Below are positions 56,685-64,000 of a DNA stretch of 64,000 nt, one piece after another. The stretch's first letter is position 1. Each line of letters starts with the position of its first letter. The notes beneath the pieces are model-generated. The model searched no databases and was not told the origin of the DNA. It saw only the letters and a list, made by a program, of their open reading frames with translations. Position numbers and translations under genes: made by a program. Origin of the DNA: Agarophyton chilense (Eukaryota; Rhodophyta; Florideophyceae; Gracilariales; Gracilariaceae); the NCBI GenBank assembly GCA_030374765.1, contig JARGXX010000071.1, positions 1,674,001 through 1,738,000 on the forward strand, read 5' to 3'.

Positions 56685-59600
56685 GTCGTTCACCAAATCA
56701 TACTATACGAGATTTAAGGTATCGTTAAGAGTTTGCCCGTGTGGTGTACTCGTAAAAACGCGGGCGACCGCAACCTCTCTTCTTGCCTCCGGTGACATAT
56801 CGAGCGCCATAATGTAGCATCCTCCCGTGAAACATGAGTCGGAAAGATATTTGTGTTGCTTGAATCCGTCGGCATACAAAACTATCCAGTATATCAAACA
56901 ATTGTCTCCGTTTTTCAGATACCCCAAGTTCGTCTGCATCCTAGGCACGGACTTTCCGGGAAAAAATTCCGTTCCATACCTCCATCTCGAAAGCCTTATA
57001 TCTTATTCCGCCGCAATTTGAGCGAATTTTTTTCTCCCTTTTCGGGCATCACACCGAGACTGCAACCAGACGAGCATTTCGTGTGATTGCCAATGTCCGA
57101 AGCGATCTAAAGATGCGACAAGAATACAGACAGTCCCGCAGTTTCACTTCTGTCATTGAAAAACAGCAATAAAGTATTGGGACTGTCTGTATTCTCGTCG
57201 CATCTCTAGTTCGCGCCGAGGTTCGGCCCGAAAATTATACACACATCGCCGGGCAGTACCTCCATGCCCGCCAGATCGCTTCATGTGGTAATGGTGCACT
57301 GTGTGCTCCCTGCGATCCTTCTCCCGCGCGAAGAAGAGGGCCGCCTACGCCTTCCCAACCTATCATTGCCCTTCCCAGCGTGCCTGTTAAGGAAGAATGA
57401 GTTGCTCGTTGCAGAGATGTACACACGTCCTTCTTCCCCGAGCACCATTCATCCGACCCCTCCCCCCCCCCCCACACAAAACCGATAAATCGCAGCCTCG
57501 AGCTGCATGGATTGCTCACGCAATCCCCCAGTGCAGCTGCACAGATTGCATCGTTGTAAGTAACCTACAGCGCAAGAGCTATTCAAACGGCGGCCGCACG
57601 ACATGGAGCGATTAGGGAACTCTCAACACCGATGAATTCTGAACTTTTTCTCCTCGAATTCTCAAAGAAATCTGCATAAAACACGTACATTACAGTGTCC
57701 AGTTTGGCCCATTCTTATAAAAATGTGAGCCTGACGCATCTGCCCGGATTGGCATTATTGTAATTTGTCGAGTGAACGCCTCTTTGAATCCGTGCTCTAC
57801 AAAAAATACTGCGCGGTACGCTACGAACGAACCAGATCCTGCTTTGAGAAAAGGATGTCTCCTTTAGGGGCGCAGCCAATTTTGTTCGGATCTTTTTGTA
57901 CTTTTTTAACCAAACGGACTCGTCTGCCGCCTTTGAAGCGGCCGCTAATATCACATACTGTGATGCAGTGGACTTGGAGCTCCCCGGAACGGCCTTATAC
58001 CCGACCATTCAATTCTTTGACAGCACATCTTCCAATCTCTTGTACAAGATAGCGAACATTGTCCCGTTCTCACTTCTTTTCTCTCTTCCAGATTGTTGCT
58101 GATAGTTTTCATCATTGTCGGCTTCGATCAGAAGCGCCTCCATTTCCTGAAGCAACATAGAACAGTGTTTCTTTCCGGGCGGTCCCAGTAATTCTCCCTG
58201 TGTAGTACTTCCCTCTCTACATGAATCATCTGTTGCCTGTAATGGATTGTCAAGAACGAAGAGAAGTGCCTGAACATCGGCAGTTTCGTGTGAGTGTAGC
58301 ATTCGTTTTTTATCTTCTTTCTCAAACGCAATTACTTCTGTCAAGTGCTTCATTCTTGGGTTTAGCTCAAGTTGCGTTTTTCTTTGCGGCCGCGGAGTTA
58401 ATGACGACCGTCGTAATTTCTAAAGCACGTTTCATGGAAGGGAGTCCCCCGTTTCTTGTCTAGCCTCATCTTCCGGTCGTCTGCGATCTTAGGGCAAGTT
58501 TCAAGGATACACCGATAGGGATGAGGACTGTGCTTGTTGCCAGCACTCGATGGATTCGAGACAGATTTTCTTGAGCGTGAAGGATCGGCAAACTTCTGAT
58601 TAAATTGAAGTTGAGTGGCTGCGCTTCAGGGTACAAGTTGAAATGAGTGGCCGCGCTTCAGGGTAGAGGTAGAGATGAGCAGCCGTTTTTCATGACCGCT
58701 ATCCTAGACTGCCCGCGGTGGGTCACCGCCAAGATTCAAATATTAGCGTGCGAACAGAGGTATAAGTGTACAGCTATAAGTCACGTAGGCATTCGGGTAC
58801 GCTTTACTCGCCATTTTCCACGTGTATGCCAAGCGCACCAAGCCAATGCAAGCCACTGTACCGGTCATCGTCCTTGAGTCACTGAAATCCAGTTCGTAAA
58901 CATTGCGCGTCGATAACTTTTAACTTAGTGTTTGTTTTTTGATGGTGGGTATCTTACTGATATGCTAATTGCATTGGTAGTCATATACCGCCTCTCATTT
59001 TTCTATTGATAAATATCAGCTCACATGATGTATAGTATTTCATGTCGTAGCACTCGCCTTCTTGGCGATCTCTAAGCTTGCAAGTCTCCTTTTCGTTCTT
59101 GCTATCACTTTACCACACGAGGAACTCCTTGTCGTGAAACCTCCTCAAATGCTTGACGTTAATCGTGTCTGCCTTCTTCCAATGACGGAAGTTTTGCCTG
59201 ACTCCAGTATTCTAGTCGTTGTATGACGTTGGAGACCTCCATCCTCGGTTCCCCCAAAACGCCCTCTTGAAAAAGTGCTCGTGGGTAGTGAACTGGTCAA
59301 CACCAGAGTATCCCACAGCGTTTGTAAACTTTAAAGAGCTTGGCGGTCGCCTGTTCGAACGCGTTTGGCGGTCGTGACGCATTCACAAGGTAGGGGTGGA
59401 GCGGAATAAGTTGGGGAAGCTGACACGGATTAATGGTCATCGTCGGCCTCCGCGATCGCAAAATCTGGACAAGGAGCAGGAAAAAGAGCACGGTCCTCGT
59501 CGAAGGCTCAACGACGACTAAGGTGTGAGGCGTGCCACGCCTTGGTGTTTGTGAAGGCCCGTACCCTAAGCAGCCCCGTACACAGATGCAATCGCCAATT

Positions 59601-60109
59601 TGTAGAGTTGTATGTATTCTAGGAAAAAAAACTTTACTGTTCATGGCACTTCTCACATGTCCATCTTAATTTTTACAAGACTATCACTGGTGAGGGCCCG
59701 GTCTACGTCATTCTGGTTCCTGAGACTAGAATTATAAGTACTTCTATCGCCCTTCTCCTCTAAATGCTCGGCAAAGTTACCTTCTTCGGGCACTGCGTAC
59801 GTGACGCTCACCAGTCTGCGCTCAGTCATCCTGCTGGACAGCATCACGTCTGCGTTTTCGGAATGCTAGTTTATTGTGCTATATAGCTATGTTGGAGCCC
59901 AAACTCCTGAAAATTTTACTGGAATTGCAGTTTGCGCCATTTCCCATCAGTTGCACTGTAAAATTTTTTCTTTTTGGAAATGTCGTTTCCACTTCCCCTC
60001 GAATCCACAGGTCTAGTCGCAGTTTAATATTAGTTAAATTATTCTTTCCTTTTCTCTTTAGTTTATCATTCACGGATGTCACCAGCATCACCGGTTAGTG
60101 ACCATTTTG
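56685..60109. other. Mixed transposon relics, no intact gene
   Basis: Holds several short minus-strand pieces: 56703-56948 (ALDMSPEARREVAVARVF..., family not recognised) and 57715-58008, whose ASKAADESVWLKK recalls the end of a copia RNase H. A 95-bp hairpin lies at 57111-57205 and a 32-bp imperfect duplication with GCGCTTCAGGGTA near 58619-58676. No gene is supported. Confidence 0.45.
57111..57205. repeat. 95-bp foldback, 27-bp arms
   Basis: Arms 57111-57137 and 57179-57205 are inverted with one mismatch (27 bp); the loop is 41 nt. No flanking duplication is obvious. Size and shape fit a miniature foldback transposon or a small-RNA hairpin precursor. Confidence 0.8.
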
Positions 60110-60122
60110 GTCAAAAAAGGCG

Positions 60123-60854
60123 GAATATCATAGTACACTAATTAAAGAATTGGTTAAAGGCGGGCTGGTAGATCTGAGAGAAAGCAAACCGAAAGTTGAG
60201 AACAGGATTTTTCCGGTCCCTTAAAATAGGGAAAAGAAGGCTCATAATCGACGCTCGGAACGCTAACTTTCAGTTTATTGACAAACCAAAGATTGAATTA
60301 TATAATCCAGGGTATCTAGCGAGGTTAGACATCCCGGCAGGAGAACCGCTTTATGATGGGAAATCATATATGGATAATCAATATCATTGAAAGAAATTGT
60401 TGAGATAGATGAATACTTATTTTAATTACAACCAATTGAAGTCGGACTGAAGAAATTATTCACTGTTATTCTTTCAATGCCAATGGTGTGGTCACATTTC
60501 GTTTTTGTAGCTCAGAAAATCCATTTAGAAATTTTGTCTCGTGCTAAACTTTCTATGGATGACTCGGTGGTATATTCAATATCCGTTGGGGAATACAAAT
60601 TTGCAGCCTACGTGGATGATTGTTTTTTGTTTGGAACAAGCAAGGAGACATTGGGAAGGAAATTGCGGGCCTTGATAAAGAAGTCTGAGCGTAGCTCTTT
60701 GCGTTCGCAGAAGGCAAATGTATCAAAGCCTGCTGGGGAAGGGAGTACAGAAGTTTTATGTATTGAAGCCGGGGAGACAGGCATATTAATACCCAGACAA
60801 AAAATGAGAACGCTGATAACAATGACACAGAACCTGCTGAAGAAGAAGTTGTAG
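60123..60854 (+). pseudogene. Reverse transcriptase of the DIRS-type relic
   Basis: EYHSTLIKELVKGGLVDLRE, then GKRRLIIDARNANF, then MPMVWSHFVFVAQKIHLEIL, then the polymerase box AAYVDDCFLFGTSKE. A TAA at 60222 and at least one shift between fingers and palm break it. Confidence 0.65.
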
Positions 60855-61249
60855 AAGGTGCAAGAATTACAAAGCGTATTTGGAAAAAGGACGCTGTGTT
60901 CGGCCGCTCTTTTCGATCTTTGAAAGAATATGTGCCCCTACGTTTTCGACAAAAATATATGTTGTTGGCAATGTGGTTACCCAGAAGGAGCTGGGATTAA
61001 TTATAAAAATAGCTTCGTTCATCTGGATAAGAATGGCTACGCCATTCAATAAGACAGTTCTTTGTACAGACAAAAGATTAGTTGTTAGAAGATTAGTGCA
61101 TACCGAGTGCCGAGATCCCCTGCAAATTTGTGAGGGATTAAATTGAATCAACTGGAGTAGAGAACAGAAGTCGGTAATTTCAATACAGCATCGATGGAAC
61201 AAACAACAGTAGGTACATCTTCTAGAAGGCGGGAAAGTCATTTATGGGA

Positions 61250-61500
61250 TGCCTTGGGTTCTTCGGAATCAAACTAAATATAAAACAGGATTAATTATGT
61301 TTATTGATAATCAATCGCTTCTTGGAGCTTTGCTAAAGAGACATATCAGTAAGTGAAGCTTTAACCGAATTTGAAGAGGCGTTGCCTTCTTAGTCTTCGT
61401 CAGTGATCCAACAATGGATTATTTTTATGTCCCTAGTGAGCACAATCCAGCCGTCGAACCATCAAAGATTTTTGGATTTAGATCACAGGCGGGTAGCAGT
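61250..61500 (+). pseudogene. RNase H-like fragment of the DIRS-type relic
   Basis: FIDNQSLLGALLKRHIS followed by a broken piece with YFYVPSEHNPA. Asp in FIDNQ and the spacing are typical of RNase H in YR retroelements. Confidence 0.45.
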
Positions 61501-61839
61501 GGGGACGTTGCAAGGATACCGTAAGAAGCTTGGTGATTTTGGGGAATGTCTGGCGTAACAATCAGTCACTCGCCATCGATGTAGAACCGCAGAAAAAGTC
61601 GACAAATTGCTTAGGATGTATTGTATCGAACTCTTTCATGATTGGCAGCAATTGAAAGCAAAGCACGTGGTATCGCTCAGGAAAAATCAGCGTTTGAATT
61701 TTGTCCACAGGAACTCAGCGAGAAATTGGTACTAGGAAACTGAAGCACATGACGATGGACGGCATTGGCCGCTAACGTTCATTTCGTCGTATGTCTGGAA
61801 GAAGATGTATACGGACTGGCCTTGATCTTTTCAGAAACA

Positions 61840-62242
61840 GGAATCAGGATCTCGAGATTGGATGTTTCCTACTGTTTGACGGGTATCTCAGACTAGAGCA
61901 TTCATTGTAGTTAAAAGTATTGGATGTAGCTCTGTTGCTGCAAACCGAAAAGCGATTGCATCACGGAATGCTGAACATTGCTATAGGAAAGCATGACCGC
62001 AATGAACCCGTTAAGATAAGGACGTATTTTCGGGCGGTTTCGGTTAACAAATTGGTTAGAAGACGGAAGTTCGCTAAAGCAAATGTGTTTCTCACGTATC
62101 AGCCGGCCCGCTTTTGGGCCGTTCTACGAACAGCAGTCGAACGTCTAGGAATCCCTTTTGCAATAACTCTACAAATGCTAAGGTACAGCAGGACGACTAT
62201 TGAAAATCTTTATGCTCGCCTTCCCGAACTGGAAATAAAATG
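61840..62242 (+). pseudogene. Tyrosine recombinase fragment
   Basis: The best part is 61920-62242 (VFLTYQPARFWAVLRTAVER; TLQMLRYSRTTIENLYARL) followed past a stop by RGRRQSDKNLERYYL, the usual R-G-R-W-x-S-x-x-x-x-x-R-Y end. His of the HxxR box appears to be Gln. Confidence 0.55.
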
Positions 62243-62288
62243 ACGAGGACGTCGGCAAAGCGATAAAAATTTGGAGAGATACTATTTA

Positions 62289-62317
62289 TGTGGTTGAATG
62301 TAGTACATTCAACCACA
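62289..62317. repeat. 13-bp perfect inverted repeat
   Basis: TGTGGTTGAATGT and its complement flank AGT. It comes just after the recombinase fragment and may mark an element end. Confidence 0.6.
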
Positions 62318-62970
62318 AACACTCTATCAAGCACTCAACGAATTATCTTTGGCACCAAGTCACAAGTTTGAAGCGCTTAAAACCAGTTCATTCACATCTT
62401 TCAACGTGCTGCTGCCAGACTGGGCTGGGGGTCTGGGTCATGAGGTGGAAACTTAAGCCAAAAATCGGTTTAGTAAGTTCGTCAGAAATCTGCACTCGGT
62501 TTGCAGAATTCTGACAGTCGGAATTTGTTTTCTGAATCAAATTCCGTAACGAAGAACTGCCTCCTGGAATATCCAATTAGAGCTGGGAACCGTTATCAGA
62601 AAATAGAGTTTAGTTTGGAATAGAGTAGTGGACCTGGTTGTTGGAATTTGAATGGGTTCTTGGTCTAGGATTGGGTTTTCGGGAGTGAGAATGAGGTGGA
62701 TTTGACTTCACTATTGTTTGGTTTTGTCGCTCGGATGCCATTGCGTGGTAGTTTAGAACATCATAACGTCGTATTAAAAATTGAGTTGTTGTCAAGAATT
62801 ATTTTTCACCTTCCCAATATTACTTACAGTTGGTTTCAAATATATATCCCATGACAACAACTGCGCCAAACAGGCGTTTCATGTACTGTAAAGCACATTT
62901 AACACCAAATCAAAACCACCAAGTCCAAAAGACCGTTACAAAAGTGTATCCTTTTGCGCAATCATTATCT
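62318..62970. other. No gene seen
   Basis: AT-rich sequence between the DIRS-type relic and the Tc1/mariner relic, without coding signature. Confidence 0.45.
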
Positions 62971-62974
62971 CAAC

Positions 62975-63715
62975 TATAGCTCGTGGCCCGTCTCTGACAC
63001 GCTCTGAACAACTGGCAATCATGAAATTAGTAGGTAAGGGTATGATTTCAGCAGATATAGCCCCAGAACTCAGACGCAGCTAAAAAAAATCAGCAACTCC
63101 ATCATAAACCCTACAACATACGGAACAAAGCGTTCAACCGGCCGTCCTATGTCACTATTTCCATCCGATAAGCGTGGAATTAAGCGAGAGGTGTACCGTA
63201 ACACTTCATATTGCATCACAATTGTCGAAAATCTGAATTTGTTCCTATCAAGATCTACTATATGGCATGAAGTTAACCCTCAAATTTGGTTAACTACACA
63301 TAAATGAGAAAAAGCTTTTGTTTAAAAAACCATCACAATAGCAACCGTGTGGAATGGTGTTCTAAAAAAGCCTACTGGAAAACTGTATTGAATACTGGTA
63401 TCTTTTCTGACGAAAAAATGGTCAGTCTTGATGGTCCAGATTCCTATAGATTTTACTGGCATGATCTCCGAAAAGAGAAGAAGCAATTTTTGACAAGGAA
63501 GTCAGAAGGGGAATTGGATAGGGCTTGGGCTGGAATCTCTACACAAAGAGCAACTGATATTGCTTTCGTTGAAAGTACTATGCGGTCTGAGAAGTATGCT
63601 GACGTTCTAGAAAACTATTTTTTACCGTTTTTATACTGTATGTACAGAGAAGAATTTATTTTGCGGCAGGATAATGCCCCTGTGCGTAAGTCTAATTCTA
63701 TGAAAAAGTGGTTTG
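62975..63715 (+). pseudogene. Tc1/mariner transposase, broken
   Basis: An N-terminal helix-turn-helix region (about 62975-63300, LTRSEQLAIMKLVGKGMISA, then STGRPMS) is shifted against the catalytic domain from 63304. FSDEKMVSLDGPD and ILRQDNAPVRKS carry the first two Asp of the DDE/D triad. The third acidic residue is missing because an LTR cuts the gene at KKWFVQ (63715). Confidence 0.8.
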
Positions 63716-64000
63716 TGCAACGCAATGACGGGTTAAGTCAGCGTACGGGTCTCGACCTGTGGTAGCGTGATAGAGCGGGTGCTAAGGTTCGAATCCTTGA
63801 CGGCGGCACTCCCAGAGTACTTGGTGCAATGGGCTGGCGTTTACTCCGTAATCCTACAGGATGGAGCTACGGAAACGTTGGCTTGAAGACCAAATGGTGG
63901 AAGTAATATACCAAAGGGGGTTATTTAGTATCCTAACGGTGCCTACCGTACTCTAAGGGAGAAGCGTCACTCGAGCCAAGTAAATAGTACTGGCGAGGCG
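63716..64000 (-). repeat. E3-family LTR, cut by window edge
   Basis: Starts TGCAACGCAATGACGG, the complement of the E3 LTR end, and stays alignable with both E3 LTRs to the last base. It inserted in the transposase gene; whether it is solo or part of an element cannot be seen. Confidence 0.88.
63760..63808 (+). other. Truncated tRNA-like block in third E3-family LTR
   Basis: TGGTAGCGTGATAGAGC, then the exact B-box consensus GGTTCGAATCC at 63786-63796, ending GGCGGCA. Length is 49 nt, as in the other two copies. Confidence 0.65.

Larger units (their letters stand above)
60110..62270 (+). mobile_element. Decayed DIRS-type (tyrosine-recombinase) retroelement
   Basis: RT, RNase H and a tyrosine-recombinase tail follow one another on the plus strand with many frameshifts. 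This order and the recombinase in place of a DDE integrase mark the DIRS/Ngaro group. Terminal repeats were not identified. Confidence 0.6.

Noticed and set aside
1-64000. CRISPR arrays, bacterial operons, prophage
   Set aside because: Spliceosomal introns, organelle-targeting leaders and LTR retroelements show eukaryotic nuclear DNA; the tandem repeats seen lack spacer-repeat structure.

Overview
The window is nuclear DNA of a photosynthetic eukaryote. Genes are compact, sit close together on both strands and have few short GT-AG introns. Several products look plastid-directed (a thylakoid-lumen FKBP with a twin-arginine signal, a mitoferrin-like envelope carrier), others mitochondrial, peroxisomal or nuclear. 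Gene-dense blocks beside large nested Ty3/gypsy blocks, low intron number and roughly 50% GC fit a florideophyte red alga such as Chondrus. That assignment is inferred from style and was not tested by a search.

Left part (about 1.9-23.5 kb) is the gene island. In order: NIPA/DUF803 magnesium transporter (-), with what looks like a 4-nt microexon; lumenal FKBP isomerase (+); an unrecognised, probably plastid protein (-); mitoferrin-like carrier (+); riboflavin kinase (-); ATP sulfurylase (+); two-DNA-binding-domain E2F (-); MOZART1 (+, three exons); tubulin-folding cofactor A (+, four exons); GlmU-like nucleotidyltransferase (-); PEX14 (-, two exons); mitochondrial intermediate peptidase (-). 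Many neighbours are divergent pairs sharing short promoters. A perfect E2F palindrome lies between E2F and MOZART1, and another E2F-like palindrome between the NIPA and FKBP genes.

Right part (about 24.4-64 kb) is a transposon graveyard. Element E1 (24473-36178, - strand) is a nearly complete Ty3/gypsy chromovirus with TG..CA LTRs about 2% diverged, a GTGTC target duplication, PBS, PPT, gag, protease-RT-RNase H-integrase and a chromodomain. It also carries a 614-codon reading frame on the opposite strand between the chromodomain and the 3' LTR. E2 (37241 to about 45231, - strand) is a related 5'-truncated element that cuts a PIF1-type helicase relic and carries a homologue of the same antisense frame. 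A decayed copia-like piece follows (45631-47715). E3 (47716-56684, +) is an older gypsy element (LTRs about 10% diverged) with a different antisense frame in the same place and a truncated tRNA-like block in its LTRs. Next come unassigned relics with a 95-bp foldback hairpin, a decayed DIRS-type tyrosine-recombinase retroelement (about 60.1-62.3 kb), and a Tc1/mariner transposase broken by an E3-family LTR that runs off the right edge.

The main points of interest are the antisense gene kept in frame between two diverged gypsy elements, and the 4-nt exon needed to restore the NIPA signature. All gene names rest on motif recognition by eye.
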